Positions 23,601 to 35,183 are shown, counted from the stretch's first letter. The stretch: 64,000 nt of DNA from Yoonia sp. SS1-5 (GCF_038443705.2 NZ_CP151767.2:3091501-3155500), one strand, 5' to 3'. Numbers and translations are program-made. Notes: generated from the sequence alone by a model not told the origin.

Positions 23601-24071
23601 ATGTCACGTCGTCACGCCGCTGAAAAACGCGAAGTTCTGCCAGACGCAAAGTTTGGCGATATCGTTCTGACCAAGTTCATGAACAACCTGATGATCGACG
23701 GCAAGAAAGCCGTCGCTGAACGCATCGTCTACAACGCCTTTGATCGCGTTGAAGACAAGCTGAAGAAATCCCCTGTGGAAGTCTTCCACGAGAGCCTGGA
23801 CAACATCAAACCATCCGTCGAAGTGCGTTCGCGCCGCGTCGGTGGTGCGACCTATCAGGTGCCTGTCGAAGTCCGCCCCGAGCGCCGCGAAGCGCTGGCC
23901 ATCCGCTGGCTGATCGCTGCTGCGAAAAAGCGCAACGAGAACACCATGGAAGAGCGTCTTGCAGGCGAGCTGATGGATGCGGTCAATGGCCGTGGCACAG
24001 CCGTCAAGAAACGTGAAGACACCCACAAGATGGCCGATGCGAACAAAGCATTCAGCCACTACCGCTGGTAA
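23601..24071 (+). CDS. rpsG: 30S ribosomal protein S7
   Basis: S7 (156 residues) nucleates assembly of the 30S head. Characteristic segments are [40 protein letters not shown] and AFSHYRW at the end. AAGGGAA precedes the ATG. fusA starts 15 bp after its stop. Confidence 0.98.
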   Translation: MSRRHAAEKREVLPDAKFGDIVLTKFMNNLMIDGKKAVAERIVYNAFDRVEDKLKKSPVEVFHESLDNIKPSVEVRSRRVGGATYQVPVEVRPERREALAIRWLIAAAKKRNENTMEERLAGELMDAVNGRGTAVKKREDTHKMADANKAFSHYRW

Positions 24072-24086
24072 GAGGAAGTACCTGAT

Positions 24087-26204
24087 ATGGCACGCGACTA
24101 TCCCCTCGAACTTTATCGGAACTTTGGCATCATGGCGCATATTGACGCCGGTAAGACCACATGTTCCGAGCGTATCCTGTATTACACAGGTAAATCCCAC
24201 AACATCGGCGAAGTGCATGATGGTGCGGCCACCATGGACTGGATGGAGCAAGAGCAGGAACGGGGTATTACAATTACGTCCGCTGCGACCACCACATTCT
24301 GGGAACGCACTGAAAACGGTACTGAGGCAGACAGCCCCAAGCACCGTCTGAACATCATCGACACCCCTGGCCACGTTGACTTCACCATCGAAGTTGAACG
24401 TTCGCTTGCCGTTCTTGACGGCGCCGTGTGTGTTCTTGACGCCAACGCCGGTGTTGAGCCACAGACGGAAACTGTTTGGCGTCAGGCTGACCGGTACAAG
24501 GTGCCGCGCATGGTGTTCGTCAACAAAATGGACAAGATCGGCGCTGACTTCTTCAAGTGCGTTGAAATGGTCGAAGACCGCACAGGCGCCCGCGCTATCC
24601 CTGTTGCTTTCCCAATTGGTGCCGAAACCGAGCTGGAAGGCCTGGTTGATCTGGTCACCATGGAAGAATGGCTGTGGCAGGGCGAAGACCTTGGCGCGTC
24701 ATGGGTCAAGGCACCTATTCGTGACAGCCTGAAGGATCAGGCCGACGAATGGCGCAACAAGTTGATCGAAGCTGCCGTTGAGCAGGACGATGACGCGATG
24801 ATGGAATATCTGGAAGGCAACGAGCCTGACGTACCAACCCTGCGCGCTCTGGTGCGCAAAGGGTGCCTGTCCATGTCATTCGTGCCTGTTCTGGGTGGCT
24901 CTGCGTTCAAGAACAAGGGCGTTCAGCCCCTGTTGAATGCTGTTGTGGACTATCTGCCAAGCCCGCTCGACGTTGTGGATTACATGGGCTTTAAACCCGG
25001 TGACGAGACGGAAACACGTGATATCGCCCGCCGTGCGGATGATGACATGGCGTTCTCTGGTCTTGCGTTCAAAATCATGAACGACCCGTTTGTGGGGTCT
25101 TTGACTTTCACCCGGATCTACTCCGGTAAGTTGGTCAAGGGCGACAACCTGCTCAACTCCACCAAAGGTGGGAAAGAGCGTGTGGGCCGCATGATGATGA
25201 TGCACTCCAACGATCGCGAGGAAATCAACGAAGCCTTTGCAGGCGATATCATCGCGCTGGGTGGTCTGAAGAACACCACAACCGGTGACACGCTGTGTGA
25301 TCCGCAAGACCCGGTTGTTCTGGAAACAATGACCTTCCCCGATCCTGTGATCGAGATTGCCGTTGAGCCCAAGACAAAAGCCGACCAGGAAAAGATGGGT
25401 ATCGCCCTGCAGCGCTTGTCGGCCGAGGATCCGTCCTTCCGCGTGGAAACTGACCTTGAATCCGGTCAGACCATCATGAAGGGTATGGGCGAATTGCACC
25501 TCGACATTCTTGTCGACCGCATGAAGCGCGAGTTCAAGGTCGAGGCCAATATCGGTGCGCCGCAGGTGGCCTACCGTGAAACCATTGGCCACGAAGTTGA
25601 GCACTCGTACACCCACAAGAAGCAGTCTGGTGGGTCTGGTCAGTTCGCCGAGGTGAAAATGATCATCTCGCCGACAGAGCCGGGCGAAGGGTATTCGTTC
25701 GAAAGCCGCATCGTTGGTGGTTCCGTGCCCAAGGAATACATCCCGGGTGTTGAAAAAGGCATCCTGTCTGTCATGGATAACGGCCCGTTGGCTGGCTTCC
25801 CCGTGATCGACTTCAAGGTGGCCTTGATCGACGGTAAGTTCCACGATGTTGACTCCAGCATCATGGCGTTCGAGATCGCAGCCCGGATGTGTATGCGTGA
25901 AGGCATGCGCAAGGCTGGCGCGAAGCTGCTAGAGCCGATCATGAAGGTCGAGGTAGTGACACCCGAGGACTATACTGGCGGGATCATCGGTGACCTGACA
26001 TCACGCCGCGGCATGGTGCAGGGTCAGGACACACGGGGCAACGCGATTGTCATCGACGCGATGGTGCCGCTGGCGAATATGTTCGGCTACATCAACACGC
26101 TGCGTTCCATGTCTTCGGGCCGCGCGCAGTTTACGATGCAGTTCGATCACTATGATCCGGTGCCAAGCAACATCTCTGAAGAGATCCAAGCGAAATACGC
26201 CTAA
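24087..26204 (+). CDS. fusA: Elongation factor G
   Basis: The 705-residue translocase GTPase has all G motifs ([27 protein letters not shown]), the switch region [15 protein letters not shown] and complete domains II-V ending in [20 protein letters not shown]. Its length is normal. It lies within the str operon between rpsG and tuf2 (69 bp gap). Confidence 0.99.
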   Translation: MARDYPLELYRNFGIMAHIDAGKTTCSERILYYTGKSHNIGEVHDGAATMDWMEQEQERGITITSAATTTFWERTENGTEADSPKHRLNIIDTPGHVDFTIEVERSLAVLDGAVCVLDANAGVEPQTETVWRQADRYKVPRMVFVNKMDKIGADFFKCVEMVEDRTGARAIPVAFPIGAETELEGLVDLVTMEEWLWQGEDLGASWVKAPIRDSLKDQADEWRNKLIEAAVEQDDDAMMEYLEGNEPDVPTLRALVRKGCLSMSFVPVLGGSAFKNKGVQPLLNAVVDYLPSPLDVVDYMGFKPGDETETRDIARRADDDMAFSGLAFKIMNDPFVGSLTFTRIYSGKLVKGDNLLNSTKGGKERVGRMMMMHSNDREEINEAFAGDIIALGGLKNTTTGDTLCDPQDPVVLETMTFPDPVIEIAVEPKTKADQEKMGIALQRLSAEDPSFRVETDLESGQTIMKGMGELHLDILVDRMKREFKVEANIGAPQVAYRETIGHEVEHSYTHKKQSGGSGQFAEVKMIISPTEPGEGYSFESRIVGGSVPKEYIPGVEKGILSVMDNGPLAGFPVIDFKVALIDGKFHDVDSSIMAFEIAARMCMREGMRKAGAKLLEPIMKVEVVTPEDYTGGIIGDLTSRRGMVQGQDTRGNAIVIDAMVPLANMFGYINTLRSMSSGRAQFTMQFDHYDPVPSNISEEIQAKYA

Positions 26205-26273
26205 GCCCTCGGGCTTGGGTGCCCCGGACCCGGTTCCGGGGCCTCATGAAATAGAATATTTAAGGAGGCCATC

Positions 26274-27449
<1,176 letters not shown>

Positions 27450-27677
27450 GCCACAGGCTTACTCGCAATTCAGGAGCGTGAGTGGCAGGCGTTTGCAAAG
27501 CAAATGCCGGGAACGCACCTGGTAGCCAAATCGGACGCAACGCCGTTCCTGACGTGATCCGGGACATCCCAGAGTAACAAAGGCCGCCTCGAATGAGGCG
27601 GCCTTTTTGCATTGCGCTTGGTTAGCGGCGAAACGACCTTGGCGCTTCTCGGCACAGAGCCAGACAGACCTACACCT
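27450..27677 (+). repeat. tuf 3' flanking block, second copy
   Basis: The block matches 3892-4117 after tuf1, including the 9-bp hairpin (27488-27496 with 27500-27508) and the terminator. Similarity ends near 27677; the remainder to 27771 shows nothing recognisable. Confidence 0.85.
27579..27608 (+). terminator. Intrinsic terminator of tuf2 / str operon
   Basis: The stem AAAGGCCGCCTC / GAGGCGGCCTTT (27579-27590 with 27595-27606) is followed by Ts and is identical to the tuf1 terminator. Confidence 0.92.
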
Positions 27678-27771
27678 TGGCCAAGGGATGAATGGTGTCG
27701 ACGGTGCCGAGGCGTTCAAGGTGGTTTGCCCGTCCGATGCCACCAAAGAATGACCGATATAAAGTTCGCGT

Positions 27772-29991
27772 TTAGGCAGCGCTTTCATAGCTTTGGGTAT
27801 CATTAATTCGGAAATGCCCACCCGCTTCGGATAGTTCAGCAACGCTGACATTCAGGGCCTGACTGTTCTGTGTTGCAGTTTCGACCATCGCCGCGTTTTG
27901 TTGCGTCACCTTGTCCAGTACCGAAACACCGACATTTATCTCGGTCAGGGAGTTTGATTGTTCCTCGACGCTTGATGCAATTTGGGCGGTAAGCTGGGAT
28001 ATGTGACTGATCCGGTCAATAATAGTTGTGAGCGTCTGGCCGGCTTCACCGACCAATTGTGATCCACGCTCGACATGCGCAGTGCTGCCGTCGATAAGTT
28101 CCTTGATCTGACGGGATGCATCCGTCGACCGCTGGGCCAGGGCCCGGACCTCCGAGGCGACGACAGCAAAGCCGCGGCCCGCCTCGCCCGCCCGGGCAGC
28201 TTCGACGCCAGCATTCAAGGCCAGCAGGTTGGTCTGAAATGCAATGTCATTGATCACACCGGTAATTTGCGAAATTGCCGCGGATGACGCCTCTATCTCG
28301 CCCATTGCGGCGACGGCATCGCGTACAACCGGCGCGCTGTTTGTCGCGTCACGCCGTGCCACGTCAACCACCGCTTCCACTTCCTTGGCGCCGGTTGCTG
28401 CTGATTTGACGCTGGTGGTCAACTCATCAAGGGCGGCGGCTGTCTCTTCCAGCGTTGCGGCCTGATTTTCGGTTCTGCGCAAAAGGTCATTTGATGACGC
28501 CGCGATAACGTCAGACCCATCACGGATAGACTTTGTATTGATGATCATTGTTGCCACAGTCGATGACAGCCGCGCGAGCGAGCGATTGTAATTATTGCGT
28601 AGCGGTTCGAATTCGGCCGCAAATGTCATGTTGATCGTTTGGGTCAAGTCACCTTCGGCCAGACTGTTCAGGGCGGTATTCAGCCGATCAACGACACGCT
28701 CTTGTTCGGCGTGCTGCTGCAGCCTTGTGCGTTCAAGACGGTCGGTTTCGTCAAGCTTGTCGCGGAAGGCAACCAATGTCGAGGCGATCCGCCCGATCTC
28801 ATCCCCACGATTGGTATCAGCGACGTCGATGTCGGGCGCGCGATCCGCGATTTTTGTCATAGCGTATCCCAGACGCGTCAGCGGTCGGGTTACACTTGCC
28901 GCAAATAGGATCCCCAGAAGCCCGGCAATCCCAATCCCAACGGCGCCGATGACGATCATGACATTGCGCAGCCTTTGCGTCGGGCCCAGTACCTCGGCCA
29001 CATCTATTTCGGCCACAAGACGCCAGCCGAGATCCAGTACATTGGCGCTGTGCGACAGGGTGACCACATCGGCGCCCCGGTAGCCGCGAACATTTGTCAG
29101 CACGATATCTTCTGCGTCCGCAAAGCGTGCGAGCCTGTCTGCATCAATCAATTGCGAGAGCATCGCAGGACCATCCGCGAAACGTGAACCCGACCGGGTC
29201 CGCCCCATGGGACCGATCGCCACAATCTCGCCCGTTTCCATTAAGCCGGCCTCGTTGCTGAGAATGGTTGTCATCAGATCCAGCGGCAGTTGAATGGCAA
29301 ACACACCAATGACATCACCCCATTCCCCAACAACCGGTGTTGCAATAAAGGCGGCCGGCGCATTGGCGCTTGGCGCATATGGCGTGAAATCCTCGATCGC
29401 CAGTGTTCCGGGTTCCAGCGCAAGTGCGGCTTGATATGCACGCCCCAACCCGCTGTCCGCATATGGACCCTCGAGAAAGTTGGTCGCAAAATCCGCTTCT
29501 TTGTAGACGGAGTAGATCAGGTCGCCGTCAGTGTTGAACAAGAACACATCATAGTAGCCATCTGTGTCTTTGAGGTTCCGAAAGAAGGGATGCAAATTGC
29601 CATGTTGCAGGTGGTAGGGATGTGATGCCTCTGGTTCGACAAGTTCGTCGCGTTCCCCCAGACCAAAGGGATTGTCGGTGATGTATACCTGGTGCAGCAT
29701 CGTCATCGGATCCTCACCCAACAAGCGAAATGTGTTGGTGAATGCAACGACAGCCTCTTGAACGGTGGGGTCTGATCCGTAGCCGATCAAATCATCCTCC
29801 ATCCCGTCTGCCCAGCGTTCCAACTGTGCCGCCCGTTCCAACATCAAGAGGCTTAACCGGTCCTCTGCCTGTTCCAGCAAGGTTGCGCGCGATTGTGTAA
29901 AGGCGAACAGCGAAATTGATGCCCCCACCAAGAAGCAAAGCGAGACAATCACCACCGGCAGTTTTGTCGCGATATTGACGGAGTTCAGCAT
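27772..29991 (-). CDS. Methyl-accepting chemotaxis protein with periplasmic Cache-type sensor
   Basis: The receptor (739 residues) has TM1 (about residues 10-32), a periplasmic domain of about 310 residues with Cache-like features (FFRNLKDTDGYYDVFLFNTD, APAAFIATPVVGEWGDVIGV), TM2 (about 344-365), a HAMP domain and a cytoplasmic signalling domain. The hairpin tip is FQTNLLALNAGVEAARAGEA with GRGFAVVASEVRALAQRS. It has no C-terminal CheR-tethering pentapeptide. The ATG at 29991 is chosen because AGGAAGAG lies before it; longer in-frame starts add a non-family tail. It sits antisense between tuf2 and rpsJ. Confidence 0.93.
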   Translation of the reverse strand: MLNSVNIATKLPVVIVSLCFLVGASISLFAFTQSRATLLEQAEDRLSLLMLERAAQLERWADGMEDDLIGYGSDPTVQEAVVAFTNTFRLLGEDPMTMLHQVYITDNPFGLGERDELVEPEASHPYHLQHGNLHPFFRNLKDTDGYYDVFLFNTDGDLIYSVYKEADFATNFLEGPYADSGLGRAYQAALALEPGTLAIEDFTPYAPSANAPAAFIATPVVGEWGDVIGVFAIQLPLDLMTTILSNEAGLMETGEIVAIGPMGRTRSGSRFADGPAMLSQLIDADRLARFADAEDIVLTNVRGYRGADVVTLSHSANVLDLGWRLVAEIDVAEVLGPTQRLRNVMIVIGAVGIGIAGLLGILFAASVTRPLTRLGYAMTKIADRAPDIDVADTNRGDEIGRIASTLVAFRDKLDETDRLERTRLQQHAEQERVVDRLNTALNSLAEGDLTQTINMTFAAEFEPLRNNYNRSLARLSSTVATMIINTKSIRDGSDVIAASSNDLLRRTENQAATLEETAAALDELTTSVKSAATGAKEVEAVVDVARRDATNSAPVVRDAVAAMGEIEASSAAISQITGVINDIAFQTNLLALNAGVEAARAGEAGRGFAVVASEVRALAQRSTDASRQIKELIDGSTAHVERGSQLVGEAGQTLTTIIDRISHISQLTAQIASSVEEQSNSLTEINVGVSVLDKVTQQNAAMVETATQNSQALNVSVAELSEAGGHFRINDTQSYESAA

Positions 29992-30127
29992 TGCAGTTAC
30001 TCTTCCTATTCGAACCAATTCGAACTCATAAAGACAATGTCTTTCGGAATTGTTATCCACCGCAGCCACCAACGCGCCCTTCTCCGGCCTCGCCGGTATT
30101 TTGGCCAGACAACATGCAGAATCCCAC

Positions 30128-30156
30128 TTGCATATTACATGCCAACCCCCTAAACG
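30128..30156 (+). promoter_or_regulatory. Putative promoter of the rpsJ-rplCDW operon
   Basis: TTGCAT (30128-30133), 17 nt, TAAACG (30151-30156). The -10 resembles TATACG of the rpsL and rplB promoters. The decayed rpsJ copy upstream preserves the equivalent block (CCCCCTACACG near 4664). Confidence 0.5.
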
Positions 30157-30162
30157 GACCAA

Positions 30163-30202
30163 GTCCTGAAGGGGTGCGGCTTGCTGCGCCCTTTTTCAGT
30201 TC
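30163..30202 (+). promoter_or_regulatory. Terminator-like hairpin in the rpsJ leader (possible attenuator)
   Basis: Directly after the predicted start point the leader can fold CTGAAGGGG-TGCG against TGCGCCC-TTTTTCAG with small bulges, ending in a run of five Ts. The position about 80 nt before the rpsJ ATG suggests attenuation of the S10 genes. Known S10-leader control by L4 is from gammaproteobacteria, so a link here is inference. Confidence 0.45.
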
Positions 30203-30279
30203 GAAAAAAGACGCGATGAGGGTGCCGGATGAGCCGGTATCGTCCAATCCGTTAAGGCCCTATCGAAAGGGTGATGCTC

Positions 30280-30594
30280 ATGGCCGCTCAGAGCCAAAAC
30301 ATCCGTATCCGCCTTAAGGCGTTTGATTACCGGGTGCTTGATGCAAGCACACAGGAAATCGTCAGCACAGCCAAGCGCACAGGCGCTTCTGTCCGTGGTC
30401 CGATCCCACTTCCAAACAAGATCGAAAAATTCACCGTTCTGCGTGGCCCCCACGTTGACAAGAAATCCCGCGATCAGTTCGAGATCCGGACGCATAAGCG
30501 TCTTCTCGACATCGTTGACCCAACACCACAAACCGTGGACGCGCTGATGAAGCTCGACCTGGCGGCCGGTGTTGACGTTCAGATTTCTGTATAA
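30280..30594 (+). CDS. rpsJ: 30S ribosomal protein S10
   Basis: S10 (104 residues) is recognised by [40 protein letters not shown] and [19 protein letters not shown]. It is part of the 30S head and also the NusB partner in antitermination. Three possible starts (GTG 30271, ATG 30274, ATG 30280) lie close together; 30280 has AAAGGG at the best spacing. It heads the rpsJ-rplC-rplD-rplW operon. A decayed partial copy lies at 4655-4943. Confidence 0.96.
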   Translation: MAAQSQNIRIRLKAFDYRVLDASTQEIVSTAKRTGASVRGPIPLPNKIEKFTVLRGPHVDKKSRDQFEIRTHKRLLDIVDPTPQTVDALMKLDLAAGVDVQISV

Positions 30595-30606
30595 GGAGGG
30601 TCCTAG

Positions 30607-31452
30607 ATGCTCCGTACAGGACTTATCGCAAAGAAAGTCGGCATGACCCGGCTGTTCATGGAAGACGGCAAGCAGATCCCTGTGACCGTTCTTTCGCTTG
30701 AAAACCTGCAGGTTGTGGCACAGCGCACCGCTGACGCCAACGGCTACACAGCTGTTCAGCTAGGCGCAGGCAATGCCAAGGCAAAACGCACATCCAAGGC
30801 GATGCGCGGTCACTTTGCCGCTGCAAAGGTGGAACCAAAGCGCAAGGTCGCCGAATTCCGCGTGGCGCCAGAGAACATGATCAATGTGGGTGAAGAAATC
30901 CTCGCCAATCACTACTTCGAAGGCCAATATGTGGACGTGTCCGGCACATCCATCGGTAAAGGTTTTGCCGGTGCGATGAAGCGGCACAACTTCGGCGGTT
31001 TGCGCGCGACACACGGTGTTTCGATTTCGCACCGTTCGCACGGGTCTACGGGCCAGTGTCAGGATCCGGGCAAGGTTTTCAAAGGCAAGAAAATGGCCGG
31101 TCACATGGGTGCGGCGAAAGTCACCACTCAGAACCTGCAAGTGGTCAAGACCGATGCCGACCGCGGCATCATCATGGTCAAAGGCGCTGTCCCAGGCTCC
31201 AAAGGTGGTTGGGTGACGTTGAAGGATGCGGTGAAAAAGCCGACCCCTGAAAACGTGATCTACCCTGCCGGCCTGAAATCCATGAAGGAAGAAGCCGAGA
31301 AGCTGGCCGAAGAAGCCGCCGCCGCTGCCGCCGCTGAAGAGGAAGCCGCCGCAAAGGCCGCAGCCGAGGCAGAACAGGCCGCACTGGAGGCAGCTGAAGC
31401 TGACGCCGCAACCGATGCCCCAGAAGAAGGAGGCGAGAACAATGAAGGCTGA
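30607..31452 (+). CDS. rplC: 50S ribosomal protein L3 with Ala/Glu-rich C-terminal extension
   Basis: Residues 1 to about 215 are a normal L3 ([60 protein letters not shown]). The last 60 or so residues are an Ala/Glu-rich, probably helical tail (for example [20 protein letters not shown]) ending [13 protein letters not shown], which makes the protein longer (281 residues) than most L3 proteins. The end of the gene overlaps rplD by 11 nt and carries the rplD ribosome site AGGAGG. Confidence 0.96.
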   Translation: MLRTGLIAKKVGMTRLFMEDGKQIPVTVLSLENLQVVAQRTADANGYTAVQLGAGNAKAKRTSKAMRGHFAAAKVEPKRKVAEFRVAPENMINVGEEILANHYFEGQYVDVSGTSIGKGFAGAMKRHNFGGLRATHGVSISHRSHGSTGQCQDPGKVFKGKKMAGHMGAAKVTTQNLQVVKTDADRGIIMVKGAVPGSKGGWVTLKDAVKKPTPENVIYPAGLKSMKEEAEKLAEEAAAAAAAEEEAAAKAAAEAEQAALEAAEADAATDAPEEGGENNEG

Positions 31453-32062
31453 TGCAATCAAACTGGACGGCAAGAAAGCCGGTTCCGTTGATCTGAACGA
31501 CGACATCTTTGGTCTGGAGCCCCGCATGGACATCCTGCACCGCGTCGTCCGCTGGCAGCGTAACAAGGCCATGGCCGGTACACATGATGTACTTGGTCGG
31601 TCTGAAGTGTCCTACTCAACCAAAAAGATCTATCGCCAAAAAGGCACCGGTGGCGCACGTCACGGGTCGCGTGGTGCGCCGATCTTCCGGTCGGGTGGTA
31701 TCTATAAGGGCCCAACGCCCCGCAGCCACGCCCATGATCTGCCCAAGAAGTTCCGCAAGCTGGGTCTAAAGCACGCATTGTCCGCGAAAGTGGCCGCAGG
31801 CGAGCTGGTGATCGTTGACACGATCGAAGTGAAAGACGCCAAAACCGGCGCACTGGCCAAAATGGTTGGCGCATTGGGTTGGAAGCGTGCCTTGATCATC
31901 GACGGTGCCGAGGTCAACGCAGACTTCAAAAAGGCCTCGGCCAATATCACAACACTGAACGTTCTCCCGTCCCAGGGTGCCAACGTTTACGACATCCTGA
32001 AGTCAGACACGCTTGTCCTGACCAAAGCAGGCGTCGCAGCACTGGAGGCTCGTTTGTCATGA
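31442..32062 (+). CDS. rplD: 50S ribosomal protein L4
   Basis: L4 (206 residues) lines the exit tunnel. [40 protein letters not shown] and [17 protein letters not shown] form its extended loop. The ATG at 31442 lies inside rplC and its stop overlaps the rplW start (ATGA), so rplC-rplD-rplW are translationally coupled. Confidence 0.98.
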   Translation: MKADAIKLDGKKAGSVDLNDDIFGLEPRMDILHRVVRWQRNKAMAGTHDVLGRSEVSYSTKKIYRQKGTGGARHGSRGAPIFRSGGIYKGPTPRSHAHDLPKKFRKLGLKHALSAKVAAGELVIVDTIEVKDAKTGALAKMVGALGWKRALIIDGAEVNADFKKASANITTLNVLPSQGANVYDILKSDTLVLTKAGVAALEARLS

Positions 32063-32355
32063 GCGCGAAAGCAGAACATTACGATGTGATCCGCAAGCCG
32101 ATCATCACCGAAAAGGCAACCATGGCGTCCGAACAGAATGCCGTTGTCTTTGAAGTGGCGATTGATGCGAACAAACCAATGATCAAGCAGGCTGTTGAAG
32201 CCCTGTTTGGGGTAAAGGTCAAAGCAGTCAACACCTCGATCACCAAGGGCAAGGTCAAGCGCTTCCGCGGGTCGCTCGGCACCCGCAAGGACGTAAAGAA
32301 AGCCTATGTGACGCTCGAAGAGGGTAACACCATCGACGTGAGCACAGGTCTGTAA
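32059..32355 (+). CDS. rplW: 50S ribosomal protein L23
   Basis: L23 (98 residues) surrounds the tunnel exit and binds trigger factor and [23 protein letters not shown] and [20 protein letters not shown] are characteristic. It starts within the rplD stop codon. Normally rplB follows directly; here a terminator and 4.9 kb of unrelated genes intervene. Confidence 0.98.
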   Translation: MSAKAEHYDVIRKPIITEKATMASEQNAVVFEVAIDANKPMIKQAVEALFGVKVKAVNTSITKGKVKRFRGSLGTRKDVKKAYVTLEEGNTIDVSTGL

Positions 32356-32379
32356 GACTACCCTTGCAAAGATGAATAG

Positions 32380-32409
32380 AAAGGCCCTCGCTTCGGCGGG
32401 GGCCTTTTG
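32380..32409 (+). terminator. Intrinsic terminator after rplW
   Basis: AAAGGCCCTCGC pairs with GCGGGGGCCTTT around a TTCG loop (32380-32407), then Ts. It ends the first half of the S10 genes. Confidence 0.9.
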
Positions 32410-32480
32410 CTTTGATCTGTGACAATGCGCACCCGCATGGCCTGCCCTATACTGTTGGGATCAAAACAGGAGGACGCGAG

Positions 32481-32849
32481 ATGCTGAAGGTGACCAAACC
32501 CGCCCCAAACCGATTGGATATCCAGCTAGAGGGCACCATGGACGCGGAAAAGATGCGCCACGGGCTGGACACCCTGCTGCGCCTGTCCGCCGACATCAAT
32601 CAGGGGGTGATGATGTATCGGATTAAAGGGTTCACCATGCCCACGCTGGGGGCGCTGGGGGTTGAATTCGGATACCTGCCCAAGCTGATGGGACTGGTCG
32701 GGCGGTTCGACAAATGTGCGGTCTGTTGCGATACCGCCTGGATCCGTACCGCGGCCGAGGTTGAAGGGGCCATTATCCCGGGTCTTGATATCAAGACCTT
32801 TGATCTGGATGATCGGGATGGGGCAGAGGCATGGCTCGCCTCTGCATAA
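32481..32849 (+). CDS. STAS / SpoIIAA-like protein
   Basis: The 122-residue protein (MLKVTKPAPNRLDIQLEGTM, then KMRHGLDTLLRLSADINQGV) fits the SpoIIAA-like STAS fold family that contains many small proteobacterial proteins of unknown role. AGGAGG precedes the ATG at 32481. There is no signal peptide. It is followed 12 bp later by the DUF2200 gene, and the two probably form one unit inserted between rplW and rplB. Confidence 0.65.
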   Translation: MLKVTKPAPNRLDIQLEGTMDAEKMRHGLDTLLRLSADINQGVMMYRIKGFTMPTLGALGVEFGYLPKLMGLVGRFDKCAVCCDTAWIRTAAEVEGAIIPGLDIKTFDLDDRDGAEAWLASA

Positions 32850-32861
32850 AAGGACAGCGAT

Positions 32862-33209
32862 ATGGGACACCCGATCTTTCAGACGAGCTTTGCCAGCATC
32901 TATCCCCACTACGTCACCAAGGTGGAAAAGAAGGGGAAGACCAAAGCGCAACTGGATGAGATCATCGCTTGGCTGACGGGCTATGATGACGATGGGCTGG
33001 CGCAAGCGCTAGAGGACAAGCGCGACTTCACGGCGTTCTTTGCGGATGCCCCGAAGATGAACCCCAACCGGTCGCTGATCAAAGGGGTCGTCTGTGGTAT
33101 TCGGGTTGAGGATATTGAAGACCCATTGATGCAGGAGATCCGCTACCTCGACAAACTGGTCGACGAGTTGGCGCGGGGCAAGAAGTTCGAAAATATCCTG
33201 CGGCACTAA
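32862..33209 (+). CDS. DUF2200 family protein
   Basis: This 115-residue cytoplasmic protein is recognised by [20 protein letters not shown] and [20 protein letters not shown], then [20 protein letters not shown] with a basic C-terminus ([11 protein letters not shown]). Its function is unknown. Its stop codon overlaps the stop of the convergent DUF1304 gene by four bases (CTAA at 33206-33209). Confidence 0.85.
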   Translation: MGHPIFQTSFASIYPHYVTKVEKKGKTKAQLDEIIAWLTGYDDDGLAQALEDKRDFTAFFADAPKMNPNRSLIKGVVCGIRVEDIEDPLMQEIRYLDKLVDELARGKKFENILRH

Positions 33210-33580
33210 GCCTTTTGACGGCCCATCCACAGCAGGATCAGGGCAAGTGTCGCAGGCACAGATTGCACGAACAGGATGCGGGTGGACACGGTCGCGGCCC
33301 CAAAGATGCCTGCGGTCAGCACAAATAACAGAAAACAGGTCGCGACGTGTCGCTGCCACGCGCGGTCGCGGATCAGCAGGGACCAGATCAACCCGGCGGC
33401 CAGGAAAGCGTTATAAAGCCCTTGGTTCGCGGCCATCGCGACGGTGGGGGTGAAGATGTCGGCGGGTAGGGTAGTGAACACCTCGGGCCCGCGGGTTTCC
33501 CAGGCAAAAATCTCAAAATAGGCGATGTAGAGGTGAATTGCCGCGATCAGCGCGACAAGGATCAGACCGGCGATGCGCAT
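33206..33580 (-). CDS. DUF1304 family membrane protein
   Basis: The 124-residue protein has about four membrane segments ([71 protein letters not shown]) and a W-E pair after the first, as in DUF1304. The ATG at 33580 has GGGAG upstream; a longer start adds a non-family tail. Its function is unknown. Confidence 0.85.
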   Translation of the reverse strand: MRIAGLILVALIAAIHLYIAYFEIFAWETRGPEVFTTLPADIFTPTVAMAANQGLYNAFLAAGLIWSLLIRDRAWQRHVATCFLLFVLTAGIFGAATVSTRILFVQSVPATLALILLWMGRQKA

Positions 33581-33850
33581 GGCGATGGCTCCCTTTTGGT
33601 GGAGGGTAGGGTGCAATCCCCAGGTCAACAACGGTTCTTTTCGCGGTAAGTACAACATCGCGATCTATAGCGGAGCGCGATTGCACTGTCGGCTGATTGA
33701 CATCATCATAAATTCCAGCAGGTTATCCTTAAGGCATACTCGGGGTGTCAACAGGGTCAGCCGGTCGCGCGTCTTGTTGCCAGGGTTGTTCGTTCGAATG
33801 AAAAAGAGCTTTGCCAAGGGCCTGCTGGTGACGCGGACAAGGAATGTTGA

Positions 33851-34804
33851 ATGTCATTTTTAGTGAAGACACCTCACCACACCGCCATCGCAAAGGCGCA
33901 ACCCTACGCGCAGTATATCGATGTGCTCAACCGCAAAACCACGGCCGTTCAGCGCGAACTGTTCAGAGGCGGTAGCGGTGGGTATGAGCATGATATGCAA
34001 GCGACACTGCTTTCGGTTTGCGAATTTCTCGGCCCAAACTGCGTGTTCTTCGATGTCGGTGCGCATGTTGGCTACTATGCCGCTATGGCCCAAACGATCT
34101 TTGGTCACCAAGGCATCAAGATTACCGCATTCGAACCCACCCCGGATACCGCTGCGGCTGCGCGGAGCATTCGACAGGTCAACCAACTCAGTTATGAGAT
34201 TGTAGAAAGTGCAGTCACCGATGTTCCAGGCACTGTGGAACTGTTCCTGTCTCCGAAGGCCGAAACGTCAAATTCACTTAATGCTGAGTTTCGCGAGGGG
34301 TCAAAACCGGTCGAGGTGCCTGCGACAACGATCGACGCATTTTCCGCCTCACAGAAAGTGTACCCTGATTTCCTGAAAATTGATGTCGAAACATTCGAAC
34401 ATGCCGTCTTGACGGGTGCGATGCAGACAATTGCTGCCGTAAAACCAGTGATCAGTTGTGAGTTGCTGCGTTCAGGTAACTTTTCAGACACGACGCCGGT
34501 TCTTCAGCAATTGGAAAAAATCGGCTATCGGTTTTATCAAATTTCACAAGCAGCGGATTGGCCGGTGCGTACCGCGCATCAGGTTGAGGGTCACCTTGAC
34601 GAAACGCTCCGTGATTGGTTGTTCCTGCCTTATGAGATGCCTGCAGAGCTGCAAACCATGATTGCCGCCTGGAGGGTGCGGTTGATGGAATGTACGAAGG
34701 ATACCAATATTCTCGTGTCCCGCCGCGGATCATTCTTGCAACAGATCCAACGGTTGCTTCAAATGCGTCGGCTGATGAAAGCAAGATGGACCGGCGATGA
34801 GTGA
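33851..34804 (+). CDS. FkbM-family SAM-dependent methyltransferase
   Basis: The 317-residue protein has the SAM-binding motif VFFDVGAHVGYYAAMAQ, an acidic loop (ITAFEPTPDTAAAARS) and the FkbM signature FLKIDVETFEHAVLTGAM. The family methylates hydroxyl groups on polysaccharides, lipids or natural products; the acceptor is unknown. AAGGAA is 11 nt before the ATG. A 270-bp stretch upstream holds its control region (TTGACA at 33708-33713 lacks a good partner). No glycosyltransferases are nearby, so its role cannot be read from context. Confidence 0.85.
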   Translation: MSFLVKTPHHTAIAKAQPYAQYIDVLNRKTTAVQRELFRGGSGGYEHDMQATLLSVCEFLGPNCVFFDVGAHVGYYAAMAQTIFGHQGIKITAFEPTPDTAAAARSIRQVNQLSYEIVESAVTDVPGTVELFLSPKAETSNSLNAEFREGSKPVEVPATTIDAFSASQKVYPDFLKIDVETFEHAVLTGAMQTIAAVKPVISCELLRSGNFSDTTPVLQQLEKIGYRFYQISQAADWPVRTAHQVEGHLDETLRDWLFLPYEMPAELQTMIAAWRVRLMECTKDTNILVSRRGSFLQQIQRLLQMRRLMKARWTGDE

Positions 34805-35183
34805 CCTTTGGTCCCCTAGGTTGCAGGGCTTTGTTTACTCTGCAATCGGGGAAAAGCGCTGATCAAGTCGCGCGGACGGCCGTCAATGGGGCGGCAAAGG
34901 TCACGCAGGCAGAGCATCAGCCCGCCGTAACGGACAGGCTCTCGCCCAGCGCTTTCGGCTTGTTTCGGGCGGGGTAAAGCAATTGTCGCCCCAATTGGCC
35001 CGGATCGGGAAGTTTCTAGACAAGATACTGGCGGGGAAAGGGGCGTGGAGCGGTGTGGGTGTTGCTGTAGACACAACGCAGTTTGTTGTTGGTTTGCAGG
35101 AAACAAAACACTTTGTTTCTTTGTCGGGGGGTTCTGTAGATACAAGGTTGATTGTCTGCTACCCACAAGATACAAGCGCCTTT
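34805..35183. other. Low-information spacer with short repeats upstream of the broken fic gene
   Basis: No intact gene is visible in 379 bp. The minus strand between 35010 and 34816 reads as plausible protein (RYGGLMLCLRDLCRPIDGRP), possibly a gene remnant. Nearer fic are two similar 11-mers, TGTAGACACAA (35066-35076) and TGTAGATACAA (35135-35145), and an 8-bp hairpin GAAACAAA/TTTGTTTC (35100-35119), which may be operator-like. Confidence 0.35.
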
